From Diorhabda sublineata (Eukaryota > Arthropoda > Insecta > Coleoptera > Chrysomelidae), in the NCBI RefSeq assembly GCF_026230105.1, contig NC_079480.1, positions 8,846,488-8,910,487 on the forward strand: a stretch of DNA of 64,000 nt. Reading direction: 5' to 3'. Under the pieces are notes generated by a model. The model saw only the letters and a program-made list of their open reading frames with translations, was not told the origin of the DNA and did no database searches. Positions 11,701 to 21,284 of the stretch are shown here, piece by piece. The translations under genes were made by a program, and so were the position numbers. Numbering within the stretch: position 1 is the first letter of the stretch; each line of letters begins with the position of its first letter.

Positions 11701-13207
11701 CAAAGGAAAGTCGGTTAGAGCTGCAAGAGCTTTGGCTTCAGCGATTAATTTATCATTGAACGAATCGCTCGCATCTGATTCTTCGGTGGCTCTCTTATTT
11801 TCATCATCAGAAGACACTTTAGGTAAAGGCGAAGGTTTGACTGGGGATAAGATAGGTGAGGTAGCATTTCTCACTAAATTTTGACTGCTCGAAGGTACAA
11901 ATGATGCGAGGTTCCATCGAAGCTCTTCGGCCTTAGGAGAGGCTAGAGGAGCTGCTTCCGTAGGAGGCTCTACTTTTGGGCTCACAGATTGGACATTTTC
12001 GTCTCCGGAGTCATCGCTACTTGAATCACTGTCACTTCCAGTATCTGAACCAGAATCACTAGATGAGCTGATTGGTGATGAAGGCATTGGTGCTAGAGGT
12101 TCCGGCGGTCGTTCCATTCTGGATGTGTGGATGGCAGGTGTCGCTCCAAGAGGTGATAACATTCTAAAATAAAAAAAATCACCATCACTATCTGTTAAAT
12201 ATCAAATTTGCTAAATGGACTAAGAAACATGAGAAATTTATTGAATTGTTTTAGAATTGAATTTCAGAAATTAAAAACAATTAACCGAATATACCTACAA
12301 GGGCTATCTAAAAAGTAACAGTAGTATTTTATTTTAGTGCTTTTTGGAACCTATAACTAGGGTTCAGGTAGATCATCTCTCAGCTGAATGCTGATCCTAA
12401 CCCAGAAAGTGATTTAGATTATAGTATCCGAACGTCGCATTAAGTTTTGGTGGAAATTTCAAATTTATAGCTCCTGCACACATTTTGAATTAAAGTTTTA
12501 TACTGATAAGCTATTTTTAGGCTAAAATGTTGAAAAGTATAAAAACCGCAAACCTCAGTAACCTATTAATGACGCCTGCTTATGAGAATTAATAGTAGAC
12601 AGCCATTTAAGGGGAATGAATAATTTTTAAAGTCTTAAAAACCATAGACAAATGAAACCGTCAGCTGATCGCATCTACCCACAATAAATGTGATATGGGA
12701 TAGTTTCCAAATATTCAGATCATGATCCAAGTTTCCGAAAAGTCCTTTTGTTTTGTTTTCAGAACATTTTGATCGAGAAAACTTAGTGAAAAACTTTTGT
12801 TTCTTCATCATGATCCTGGTTAACAGTTTTCTTGCAGAAAACGTTGTGAGTTTTTAATCATAGGCGAATATCTAACACTTATTCCCAACTATTGAGTCCA
12901 ACGCTTCCACACTGACGTTGAACTGCTTAACCGGTGGTTTATAGCCTTAGAGTTTACCTTTAAGATGTAATTATTAATCCTTTATTTCGAAAGTTCTATT
13001 ACACAGCTAGGGTATAACTTTTATCTCTTCAATGTTACCCAAATTTATTTCATTAATATAATAATGAAATGGTTAGGTGCTCCTTGAAAATGTGTTCAAA
13101 TATATTTTTTTAATTATGCTCACCTTCCTATTGGATTAGACGTAGGTAGAGAGTCTTTATTTTCATCATCACTATCCTCTGAAAGCTCGAGATCACCTCT
13201 TAAGTCT
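5657..13207 (-). CDS. lilli: lilliputian / AF4-FMR2 family protein (C-terminal ~1084 aa, nine exons)
   Basis: AF4/FMR2 (AFF) proteins are the nuclear scaffold of the super elongation complex, which brings P-TEFb and ELL to paused RNA polymerase II; flies have a single member, lilliputian. Nine exons join in one frame with GT-AG introns: 13207-13124, 12163-11278, 11033-10560, 9837-9573, 8842-8020, 7627-7433, 7011-6915, 6227-5912 and 5772-5657. Every junction keeps phase and the only stop is TAG at 5657-5659. In order the protein has an acidic SEDSDDE stretch, Ser/Asp-rich tracts, AT-hooks, a Gly/Lys repeat, an AF9-binding-like motif (FMVKIELQKLNIRHIP) and the AFF C-terminal domain ending HSSIIDLVRYVREGIRRL. 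Vertebrate AFF4 has a very similar end. The N-terminal exons, including the P-TEFb/ELL-binding part, were not found. The family call is firm; exact transcript ends are not. Confidence 0.93.
5912..6227 (-). CDS. lilli: lilli exon: Pro/Ser/Gly linker and penultimate C-terminal segment
   Basis: A 316-base exon. It starts NPGALIAQDPQNQQQGQGTP, passes through a Ser/Pro/Gly linker, and then gives the conserved WVPLPVYTAITKQNQQFTYL and the SYQDLWDMADSLVVKGKHT segment. Vertebrate AFF proteins have the same 'L-x-x-Y-x-x-WDxADxL' helix here. The acceptor is TTCTAG and the donor ACTG|GTAAG. Confidence 0.92.
6915..7011 (-). CDS. lilli: lilli exon: AFF C-terminal domain, middle
   Basis: A 97-base exon encoding YRCQALLFYKLFKMKIKESK followed by EHQKTINDYCTK. 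It continues the helical C-terminal domain (family pattern: RC-x-ALL-x-YK-x-FK). The acceptor is ATTTCAG and the donor AAG|GTAAG; the next exon starts in phase 0. Confidence 0.9.
7433..7627 (-). CDS. lilli: lilli exon: start of AFF C-terminal homology domain
   Basis: The exon encodes GQDLYLTDAKRLKHMADKET and continues through DIIKQCMLYLEAVLFFLLTG to TMYKDTLSLI. The AFF C-terminal domain is helical and mediates homo- and heterodimers of family members. The A-K-x-L-K-H-x-A-D pattern and the long aromatic helix fit that domain. The donor is AA|GTAAGT and phase is kept into 7011. Confidence 0.92.
7667..7790. repeat. (TTTAT)n-like low-complexity tract in a lilli intron
   Basis: A run of about 120 bases made of TTTAT/TTTATTC-type units inside the intron between lilli exons 8020-8842 and 7433-7627. 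It is an imperfect pentamer microsatellite. Confidence 0.75.
8020..8842 (-). CDS. lilli: lilli exon: AF9/ENL-binding-like motif and basic Ser-rich region
   Basis: About 274 residues from GKGGVNVIIVDGDYERSSSS to EMTDEQLEYGD. The segment FMVKIELQKLNIRHIP matches the vertebrate AFF motif (L-x-V-K-I-x-L-x-x-L-x-R-I-P) that binds the AF9/ENL AHD domain. It is followed by a lysine/arginine-rich stretch (HKSKKRKRR), a candidate nuclear localisation signal, and serine runs. The acceptor is TTTTTTTCAG and the donor AA|GTAAGT. The open frame upstream of 8842 (to 9017) is intron. Confidence 0.9.
9573..9837 (-). CDS. lilli: lilli exon: Gly/Lys repeat (GGK)n
   Basis: The exon reads VKSSVKPKLDRSSSEEFIKR at its start and ends in a run of GGK/GGGK units at 9573-9626, made of GGN and AAA/AAG codons. 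Acceptor TTTTAG and donor AAAG|GTATTT keep phase on both sides; the repeat continues for one more GK across the junction with 8842. The tract is a coding microsatellite likely to vary in length between individuals. Confidence 0.87.
9952..10410 (+). mobile_element. Mariner element, family X copy 1, 3'-truncated, in a lilli intron
   Basis: It begins at a TA (9950-9951) with 'cgagagcagtttttttt' then 'caacctccgatcgctccgtg', the same terminal sequence as the copies at 15166 and 31469. Inside, from 10170, the frame reads MSRVYGENFMSEGVLREWYR, a mariner transposase N-terminal piece, with TAA at 10292 and further breaks. Similarity ends near 10405 and no right terminal repeat follows. It sits in the intron between lilli exons 10560-11033 and 9573-9837, on the opposite strand. 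Confidence 0.75.
10560..11033 (-). CDS. lilli: lilli exon: third AT-hook and phospho-Ser-rich linker
   Basis: A phase-0 exon of 158 codons from VRKAAKRGRPPKQH to SSDDDSK. KRGRPPK is a third AT-hook. The rest alternates basic KRSKK patches and SSSDSD acidic-serine clusters (likely CK2 targets by composition). It is flanked by TTTAAG and AAG|GTGATA. Confidence 0.88.
11278..12163 (-). CDS. lilli: lilli exon: Ser/Asp-rich region with two AT-hooks
   Basis: The exon encodes ~295 residues from LSPLGATPAIHTS to SGSSGPE, bounded by TTTTAG and GAG|GTAATT. The first half is rich in Ser/Asp/Pro (SSSDSGSDTGSDSDSSSDDS), as in the transactivation region of AFF proteins. The last third is basic, with two AT-hook cores, KPGRGRPRKNK and KKRGRPAKVN, that would bind the minor groove of AT-rich DNA. 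The open frame continues past the donor into intron, so the 340-residue open frame there overstates the exon. Confidence 0.88.
12348..12690 (+). repeat. Dispersed repeat R1, copy 2, in a lilli intron
   Basis: It shares ordered blocks with 45765-46135: 'ggttcaggtagatca', 'gatcctaacccagaa', 'gaacgtcgcatt', 'ggtggaaatttc', 'taaagttttatactgataagct' and 'agacaaatgaaac'. A piece resembling the inverted start of the repeat ('ccgaaaagtcctttt' at about 12737) suggests weak terminal inverted repeats. It is non-coding and lies in the intron 12164-13123. Confidence 0.6.
13124..13207 (-). CDS. lilli: lilli exon: acidic DLxLSEDSDDE segment
   Basis: This is the most upstream exon recognised. It encodes DLRGDLELSEDSDDENKDSL followed by PTSNPIG and ends 'AG|GTGAGC', which splices in phase to 12163 (AG+A = Arg). 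The motif matches the EDLQLSESEDSD-like acidic stretch of AFF proteins. Two acceptors two bases apart (CAG or CAGAG) are possible, so its 5' edge is 13207 or 13205. Confidence 0.8.
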
Positions 13208-13620
13208 CTGAAAAAGGAAATAATAAAATTTCAAACAGGAATAAGACTTTTGAATTACTTATATAACTAATAAAATATATATTTCTATATGTAGAGAATT
13301 ATAAATCAGATAATGTTACATTCTGATCGAGACCGTATGGGGTGATATTGAAATTTTCTCATTACATGTTCAAGTGAAGAAGCAGAAAAAAACTATTGTA
13401 GTGTAAAGACCCACTTGACTGGTTGGTAATTGTCAAATAATAATTTTTATGATATACTGTAAACTCTCACAAGCCTTAGAAAAAACTTCAATTCTAAAGT
13501 CAGAAGGCAAAAAATATTTCCTATTGGTTAGTAACCTTACAAGATTTTAGGCTGTATTTGGAAACGCCAATGGACCTAAAAGGATACCAAGTCATTGAAG
13601 GAGAAAAGGAAGCAGAAAAT

Positions 13621-13681
13621 CTTTAATATAGGAATGAGAATTGCAACAAATAGTTCTAGAGATTTAAGACAGAGAAGTGCT
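13621..13681 (+). repeat. 61-bp direct repeat flanking TA element A (left)
   Basis: This segment recurs with only a few mismatches at 14552-14612, immediately beyond the other end of element A. It is far longer than the 2-bp TA target duplication expected for the element. Confidence 0.8.
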
Positions 13682-13684
13682 TTA

Positions 13685-14545
13685 TTTCTTCCAATATCAA
13701 TTGCAGAAAACAGTTATGCGAGGAACAATCAATATTTCATAAATACGCACAGCACTCATACCAAATTAAGGAATGAAAAATAATGTTTACATTCCGTATA
13801 AAATTCGTCAGTCAACGTGGACTCCTCAAATCAGAATTACGAAAATGTAATTAATCTCCAGAACTGAGTAAAGAAGTTGTAAAACTCACAAAGAAAGTTC
13901 TAGCAGCAGACCGTCAAGAGCTTTGGAAAAACTGTGTTGAACATGTTACCAAAGTAGAAGATGGGTATGTGGTATCACCCTCTTTACAACTCATCATAAT
14001 TCAATCAAATGGTGACTCTAGTTCAGACGATTCTGACTACCATGATTATTTATAAAGATACTTTGTAATTGAAATGATTTTCTTTCTTTTATTTTATTTG
14101 GAAACAATTTATTTTTCTTTATGGTTTTTGCTTTGAAATTTTATTTTCCAGAAAAAAAACGAATGGAGTATAAAAAGGGCTCAGTTCACGTCTGGTACCC
14201 TGTTTAAACCAAATTTCTTCACAGGCTGGTACATTTTACTCGTCTATTTACATTTTATAATTTTATATTCAGTTGTAGCAAGTTAACGAGGCATAACAAT
14301 GATTTTTTTCTAAGTTCCAAGTAGGACTACAATCAAGTGCATCTGTCTAAATAACGGCGTGTAATGCCGTCCAATTTATAATGATTCGATTTCCTTTTAA
14401 CGAATACTTTCTCACATAAGATATACATATTTTTAAAAGTATTTATAAAAATAATAAATTTATAAAATGAGGAATCTACGTCTATGTAGATCAAACAAAA
14501 TTGTCCGCAAGGGTTTTTATAATCTGCAAATCATATTGGAAGAAC
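13685..14545 (+). mobile_element. TA-flanked IS630/Tc1/mariner-like MITE, family Y copy A
   Basis: It is bounded by TA dinucleotides (13683-13684, 14546-14547) and terminal inverted repeats: left 'tttcttccaatatcaattgc', right (reverse complement) 'gttcttccaatatgatttgc'. The interior matches copy B (23089-24288, inverted), copy C (41642-42188) and fragment D (61941-62061). The copy is about 861 bp with no usable transposase frame; copy B shows that a transposase belonged to the family. Confidence 0.8.
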
Positions 14546-14551
14546 TATAAC

Positions 14552-14612
14552 CTTTAATATAGAAATGAGAAATGCAACAAATAGTTCTAGAGATTAAAGA
14601 CAGATAGGTGCT
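14552..14612 (+). repeat. 61-bp direct repeat flanking TA element A (right)
   Basis: Partner of 13621-13681. Both begin 'ctttaatata' and run through 'tagttctagagatt' to 'aagtgct/aggtgct'. Confidence 0.8.
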
Positions 14613-15165
14613 ACTGCCCCCAAGATATTTATCATTCATATAATAATAGATTAGACTCACACTTTTTTTTAGCTAGGGAGGGCGGATATAAACTCCTTAA
14701 CAATATAACCAACTCTGGAATTTGAATGTTTAATGCACATGTCAGCTTAGGACAATGAATATGAATATAAATGTAAGATATAACGATATTGTCGGAAATT
14801 AGTGAACAAAGGAAGCACTTGAATAAATTGATAACCGCCTACACAGAAATCGTTATTTAGGATCATTGTTCCAAGTTAAAAATCTGTTTAGTATAATATT
14901 TTTTGACAAATTCACCTCGTTTATGCTGCATCGCAATCGTAGTAGTCTAATAATATTGATTCACTTTAATTTATATATAGTATAAACGGATGGCAGTCGG
15001 CCAAACCTGTAAAATTTCATATAGACAAAATAACTTACAGCAGTTGTGTGACTTACTTATACAATTTTAATTTATTAATTATAGCAACTGCTCCACAATT
15101 TAATAATTAATTACATGGTTAAATAAATGCTTTTAAAGGATTTTTTACGGCAGTTCCATAGAATA

Positions 15166-15803
15166 CGAGGTCCATTTTTTTTTTCAACCTCCGATCACTC
15201 GGCTAGACGACTACTCTCGCACTATACACTCCGCCATTGTTGTTATTTAGGCGTCAGTTGGCGTTGTGCTACAGCCACGTAAACAGTCCGCCATTATTGA
15301 TGCTCCCGCCAAATGTGAATTGCGAAGTGTGATTCGTTTTCTACAGGCTGAAGGCGATAATGCTGCAGAAATCCATCGGATGAGTTGTGTGTATGTGGGG
15401 AAAACTTCAAGAGTGATGGTGTCAACAGTTTAAAGATGGCCGTAATGATGTGCATGATGATGAGGGCCAAGAACGTAAATCTGTCGTTTCAGATGACCTG
15501 GTTCAACGAGTTGACAGAATCAGCGCTGATTCACCATTAGTGCTTTGTTTATGGAATTTCCAGAAGTTTCAAGGTCTGTTTTGTACACTATTGTTACCGA
15601 ACGGTTAGGCTACTTTGGCGACAACTTTCTTTGAAGAGAGTATTGAAAAGCTTGTCCACAGATATGAAAAATGTCTCAATCTCTTTGATGATTATATCGA
15701 AAAGTAACCGTAAGTGTACCAATACTTTGGTAATAAAATTATTGTTTTATATGAATTTATCTTTTATTTATACCCTATCGGAGGTTGAAAAAAACGACCC
15801 TCG
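15166..15803 (+). mobile_element. Mariner MITE, family X copy 2 (internal deletion)
   Basis: A 638-bp element with TA on both sides (15164-15165, 15804-15805) and terminal repeats containing 'tttcaacctccgat' at the left and 'atcggaggttgaaa' at the right. The left part encodes mariner N-terminal sequence. After 'cgaacggttaggctac' it jumps to the C-terminal end, ATTFFEESIEKLVHRYEKCL, then NLFDDYIEK and a stop. The catalytic core is absent, so it cannot move itself. The copy at 31469 has the same junction. Confidence 0.85.
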
Positions 15804-16138
15804 TATAATAAATTCTTTGTCAGTTCAACACACGCTGTTAATATTCCAATTGGAAATAAACTTGATCGTAAATGTTAGTATACGATAAAAATTCAAGAAT
15901 AATAATAATATGAAGCAAGCAGTTATACTACATCAAATTGACCTTTACACTGACGTCATACTCAACAAAAACATGAAATAAAGCCAAATAAAATTCGGAA
16001 GAAAATTTTATACTAAAAAAAATAGAATTTTTGACATATTGATAAGCGTTTATTTTGGTTTGATGTTTGGTGACTTGATAAATTAAGTTGGCTACGACAT
16101 GACCTTTTCTTTTGACTTTTTCGTATATACCAAGACGG
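15804..16138. other. AT-rich spacer, nothing recognised
   Basis: No gene or repeat was recognised between the mariner MITE and the Penelope-like inverted repeat. Confidence 0.4.
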
Positions 16139-16391
16139 ATAGTCTTTGCTGACTAGTTAGAACAAATATATTGGAGTTTGCAGCAAATTTTGGGAAGTGG
16201 AAACTCTTTATTAAACTATAAATCCAAGCTTTCGGGAACTGTTCTTCCCATCATAAAGGAAACTACAATATAAGTGGAAAAGTGTGGGTGGGGTAGGTGT
16301 TTTTTTATTTACTTCACTTATATTGTAGTTTCCCTGATGATGGGAAGAAGACTCTTCGAAAGCTTGGATTTATGGTTTAATAAAGAGTACT
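16139..16391. mobile_element. Penelope-like terminal sequences in inverted orientation (hairpin)
   Basis: Arms at about 16203-16278 and 16314-16391 are near-perfect inverted copies about 75 bp long, separated by about 35 bases. The right arm reads 'cacttatattgtagtttccc', 'tgatgatgggaag', 'cttcgaaagcttggattta' and ends 'taataaagagt'. Bases 16139-16202, beyond the left arm, match 61880-61930 in reverse. This resembles the terminal repeats of Penelope-like elements, which are often inverted and carry a CTGATGA...GAAA hammerhead-like core. No coding sequence lies between the arms. Confidence 0.6.
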
Positions 16392-17089
16392 TTTATTTTA
16401 TGAAGCATAGGCATATAGCAAAGAAAACCTAGGGCTCCTTACTCTATTCGCAATTGACGAAACAAAAACAGTTGAAATTTTTAATTGTTGTTACCAGTAT
16501 ATAACATGTAGGTAACTATATTTCAAATAAAAATAAATTTGTATTAAAAATAATTTATGCCTTTGCTATCATGACATTCACACGTGACATCTGTCAAGAT
16601 GGGAAAATTAATTTTTCAGTTAGGTCAAACAATCGAATTTTCGAAACATTGGGGTTGTTGTTATAGCAACTTCTGAAAGTTAAAGCATCTGATTGGAATA
16701 AAATTTTCATATGGATGTTTTAATCGGCATAATTTTCATTATGCCACTTCTAACTCGAATGTCGTTCAACTACTGCTATATTCAAGTCATAATATACAAA
16801 CAAGTGACTTTTATAACGAATTTTGAGAGAAAATGTATTAATATGAATTATGATTTATAATGAATATTACAAAAAATTACTCTGTTTTTATGAACTTTCG
16901 ATAAAGGAAATGTTCAAAATTAAAGTTTAAGAAATAAAAAGTTAAAGAGAATTGTAGTTACTTAACAGATTGTATCGAATATATGCATCTTATTACGAAA
17001 TCTGATAGATAAAATAGAAATTTTTTAATCTCACATACTTCGACTATTTTCCTCCAAGACATTTTTTGACATCTCTTGTAATAATAATA

Positions 17090-17800
17090 ATATTTCTTGA
17101 CAGAAAGCATATACAGATGAAGTTCAGCTTATTTTTTATGCAAGATCTCGCCCTTATTCTATTCTATTCTACGGAAAAATATAGTTACTTTAATCATTTT
17201 CAAACCGGTCATAGAATATTGAATAAAATTTTAGGTGAGGTGTTTGTTTAACCGCTTAACATGGTGCAAGACAACGTGCAAGAAATTGCATGCAATCATC
17301 AATATATTGCACGTCGTTTGACATTATACAAGTCTCTTACCTTTGCATCAGGCCAGCCACTAACAAAAATTTCATTATTAAAAGTAATCAAAGTCCTAAC
17401 CTCAATTTTTGTTGAATATTTTGTGGTCTGTTTAAAAATGGGAAGAACAAAACTAAGTAACGAAGTGAAAAAGAGGTCAGTATATCACTGTCACTAATTA
17501 TATCTGCTGTTGTCTTGCTTTTGGAGTCTGACAAACAGGTTGGTTGTTAAGCCAAAAGTAACTAGATTTCTCCCTAGAATTGCAGCTTGCACATAATACA
17601 AATGGTAACAAACCGATAATGTTGCAAGTGCGAGATCTCGCGTGAAAAAATCAGCTGAACTTCATCTGCGTATGCTTTTTATCAAGAAATATTGCGCTTT
17701 GCATTGCACTGCACGTTGTATTGCATCATGTCAAGCGGCCTTAATGTCAAGCGAAATGCAATATTTTGGCTCTGCAAGAAATTGCATGTAATTGTTATAC
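17090..17800. repeat. Inverted-repeat element, family F (two arms plus internal palindromes)
   Basis: The left arm near 17090-17155 ('cagatgaagttcagct', 'gcaagatctcgc') pairs with the right arm at 17622-17695, its reverse complement. Between and beyond them are palindrome-rich blocks such as 'gcaagaaattgcatgcaat' (17279-17297) and 'attgcatcatgtcaagcgg' (17721-17739). The same blocks occur at 56020-56395. The open frames inside (17066-17251, 17261-17497) look like chance. It is probably a non-autonomous foldback element. Confidence 0.6.
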
Positions 17801-18121
17801 GAAATTTAATCATTCTCTTAATTTTGTTTAGATCTATTTTTAATAAATAGATAAAAAAAGTTTAGAATAATAATATTTTTGATGTGGTAAGTTGAGTAAC
17901 CTTTAGAAAGAAATATAATTCAACCTCATTTCCATTTAAGATTATAGGGGTTGTATGTAGTTGAGGCCCAGCTTACCAACCATCCTCTTTGAAAATATGT
18001 GTCATGTGGCTTAGCATATTTTTAAAATTTTTGAAGGGGTGCGTTTACAAATTAATATCTACCAAAAGCGGAATGGAAAAGGGGTGTGGGTCAAAATATT
18101 AAAGTTCGTTTTTAAATATTT

Positions 18122-18493
18122 TTAGAATTGCACATGTTTACAAGGCATTGTTAAATAGTTCGAATGCCTATGGTAGACTAGTATTAATTTGAGTACATAA
18201 AAAATGCTTCTCAGATTCTCTGATGCCGGATCCATACTCCTCACGAAAGAATGCGAATTCGAGAGTGTGTTTTTCGGACACGAGTCATATCGGACGGTAT
18301 GAATATAGAATAAATTGAGAGTGTGGATGGCTAGCACTCCTGTCATCTTTGCTAGCCAAGACTCGTGTCGAGAACATCTAGGAGGCAGCACGCGACAATG
18401 TGGATCGGGCATGAAACAAACAGATGAACAATAAAAAGGCCTATAACAATTAAAGAAGAATAACATTAGTTTGTTTTCTTTTAGATTGTACAA
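18122..18493 (-). other. Unrecognised 123-codon open frame
   Basis: The frame opens with MYNLKENKLMLFFFN and is open for 123 codons. It contains a Cys/His/Arg-rich middle (CFMPDPHCRVLPPRCSRHES) and a local GC increase at 18215-18420. No family was recognised and no flanking splice signals decide the matter. The GC-richer part could be an old SINE or a gene fragment instead. Nothing else is visible between 17800 and 18850. Confidence 0.2.
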
Positions 18494-18850
18494 AAAAATT
18501 CGTTTGTATGCAATAAATTTACCAATCTATTGGTAATAAAGTTACTGGGGAGATCGTTAATATTTTTTTGGAAATAAACATTAATAGAAGCCAATTGCGA
18601 AGCTATTTCTAACTTATTGATTCAGCCTTCGATATTACAGAGGGCTGATACAAAATTTGTAGGTAGCACGAAATGAGAAACTGAAAAATATGAGCACTTT
18701 TTTCATTTAAAAATAACATTTGTTATATGTGAATTTGACCTTTGATACTAAATTGACATTTAGATAATTGCAATATTTTTTTCCGAATACCGAGGTCGTT
18801 AAAGTTCCAAAAGAACAATGCAGCATAATATTTACTTCACTAGATATATA

Positions 18851-20038
18851 CGAGAATATATTGAAAAATTCTTAGCCTACTATAGAACCAAACAAAATTT
18901 CAATGTCAAATATTTCATTACTCAACATATTCTCCTCTTAATTGGATACATTTATTACAGCGAACCTACAACGTCTCTAGACCTTTCAAAAAAATGTTTC
19001 TTCTTGCTCTGCAAACCAGAGCTCCACAGCTTTTATTACCTCCTCATTGGAAGAAAATTTACGACCTTTTAAACTTTTCAGTTGAGGAAAGAGATGATAG
19101 TCGAACATAGCCAAATCTGGTGAATAAGGGGGATTTTCTAGTAATTCAAACCTTAAATCACGAATTTTTTGCATGGCAACATGAGATTAGTGCGCAGGGG
19201 CGTTTTCCTGAAAAAACAAAACACCTTTGGATAGCTTTCAGCGTCTTTTCTCTTTTATTTTTCCCCGTAAAGTGGTCAATAATGTCGAATAGTAATCTCC
19301 AGTTATTGTTCTCCCCTTATCCAAAAAATCAATCATGATTACTCCATGGCAATCCTAAAAAACTAAAGCAAAAACTTTTCCAGCAGATTTTTGGACACGA
19401 AACTTCTTAGGTCTTGGAGAACCAGACTGTCGCCATTCCATGGATTGTTACTTTGTTTCTGGATCGTAGAAATGTACTCAATTCTCATCCATAGTAAGAA
19501 TTCGGTTTAAGAAGTCTACATCGTTTTCATATCGAGCACAGATCGCACGCTATGCTTCTACCCTTACACGCTTTTGGTCAACATTCAAACATTTGAGTAT
19601 CTATTTTGCAGCAATTTTTCTCATGTCCAAATTGACGTGAACTATATGATGAACGCGTTCTTGACCTAACACAGAAACTGGCCTTCTCGATCGGTCATTA
19701 TCTTCAACATTTACCTCTTTTGAAGATTGCAGTCCAATTTTTCACGGTCGCATACGAAGGACATTGATCACCAAGGGTATTAAACGTATCTTCGTCAATC
19801 TGCTTATCTCTTAACCCTTTTAAATACTTGATGATGGCTCGATACTCCAATTTTTCGATTTTCACAATTTCGGTGGACATATTTTTTCTTTTAATTTATT
19901 GCGTAACTCTGGTTTACTTTTTTGACGTCAAACTTTACACCGACACTTCTAATAAGTTATTGTTCGTTGCTATGGTAACGCAATATTTTGTTTATTCATG
20001 AAACTGGTCTAGGCTAACTAGATATTAATACATCCTCG
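18851..20038 (-). pseudogene. Mariner element, nearly full length, broken transposase
   Basis: A 1188-bp element with TA flanks (18849-18850, 20039-20040) and diverged terminal repeats (right 'tacgaggatgtattaatatc' on the minus strand; left 'tacgagaatatattgaaaaa'). The minus strand encodes the transposase in pieces: STEIVKIEKLEYRAIIKYLK near 19880, a DE-x-W-V-H-F-YDPETK block near 19460, 'FFQENAPAH' (second catalytic Asp replaced by Glu) and NPPYSPDLAMFDYHLFPQLK at 19130-19070. The spacing fits the DD34D mariner catalytic triad. Several stops and shifts break it. The 62-codon open frame at 18986-19174 is its C-terminal part. Confidence 0.9.
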
Positions 20039-20642
20039 TATATACACTGTATAGGCACATATACGAGGAGTGATAAAAATATGGTGAATAAATGTTAGTT
20101 ATTAGTTAGTTATTTACTATTATGTATCATACTCTCAAGCAGTGATAAGTTTTAACCCCGTTCCGGTTCTTGTCGGTCTGCTACTATAGTTGCTTTAGTG
20201 AGATCGTGTTTACAGTGATTGTCATGATACAAGGATCATGATTTTTGTAAAATGGAGATAAAATTACCTTGAGAAAAAAATTCAGAATTCTCAATGGAAA
20301 ACTAGTAACTCACTTTGCTATGGAAAGAGCCGTCGATCAAAGTTGATCATCAAAATATCATTAAGGATTATTAGGAATATTTGGTTCGACTTTCTTCAGT
20401 TTCTTATTAAAAATTATTCTATTTGCAACACCATAGAATAATTTATGTCCAAGTATTGATATTTTGTTGTTTCGGCTTCTATAAGAGCTTCTTAAACTTT
20501 CAACAGTCACATAACCTTATTATCCACTGCCTTTATTCATTTTAGATCAGATATCAGTGTGTATTATAAACGTTATTTATTTATATTCAGTTTAATTTTA
20601 TTGATTTTTCCTATGCATTTCTAGAGTATTTTAAAACCAATA

Positions 20643-21284
20643 CGAGAGTTGTTACTCAAGTTTTTGTATATAGCTTTATTATTATCAAAATATTCTCCAT
20701 TTAGATTAATACACTTTGCATGCGTTTGAACCAATTGTTGAGGCTTTTTTTCCATCTCCAAAACATATTATTTGAACGTATCAACCGCTTCTTCAGTAGT
20801 AGAAAAGCGTTGACCCCGCAATTTATGTACGGCGGTTTACACATCAATCTGATGTTTTGAATCTCAAAAACGTTTTTGTTTGGACTGATGTGTGAGAGCG
20901 ATCGGCTTTGCTGATTTTTTCGAACACTTCTGGTAAACCATTTAGAATTGACCGATCTTATCGACGTCTTTTGAAGCACTGCGATTAAATTTCTTTGCAC
21001 CAATCGACTCCAGCTTTTTTGAGAGATTGTATAAATTCGTAGCGATAAGCGACCACCATTGCTGTTAGTTCAATCCACGTCGAAAGTCATAGAAAACTTT
21101 GGCGATTTAATTTTTCAGTCAAATTGAATATTTCGAGTATATGTAACCAACTCAAATAACACTCGTATGACAACACGTTCTCAGTACGTTAACCATTAAA
21201 AATGTCAAACTCTATAATAGCAATGTCATATTTGACAATGTCACATCAGTGTTGCCATATTTCAAAACTTAGTAACAACCCTCG
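20643..21284 (-). pseudogene. Mariner element, mellifera-like, internally deleted
   Basis: TA flanks (20641-20642, 21285-21286) and terminal repeats 'cgagagttgttactcaagtt' (left) and 'cgagggttgttactaagttt' (right, reverse complement) define a 642-bp copy. The minus-strand frame at 20701-21003 keeps diverged C-terminal transposase sequence (KPPYINCGVNAFLLLKKRL aligns to the family HPPYSPDLAPCDFFLFPKIK block; NWFKRMQ near the end). The catalytic core and much of the N-terminus are missing. Confidence 0.85.

Noticed and set aside
11363..11884. 173-codon plus-strand frame rich in Ser/Leu/Val
   Set aside because: Antisense of the Ser/Asp-rich lilliputian exon; exon phase and AT-hooks support the minus strand only.
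20055..20090. Solo mariner-like end 'tacgaggagtgataaaaata' just after the element at 18851-20038
   Set aside because: Only one end of ~20 bases and no partner or transposase; too little to call.
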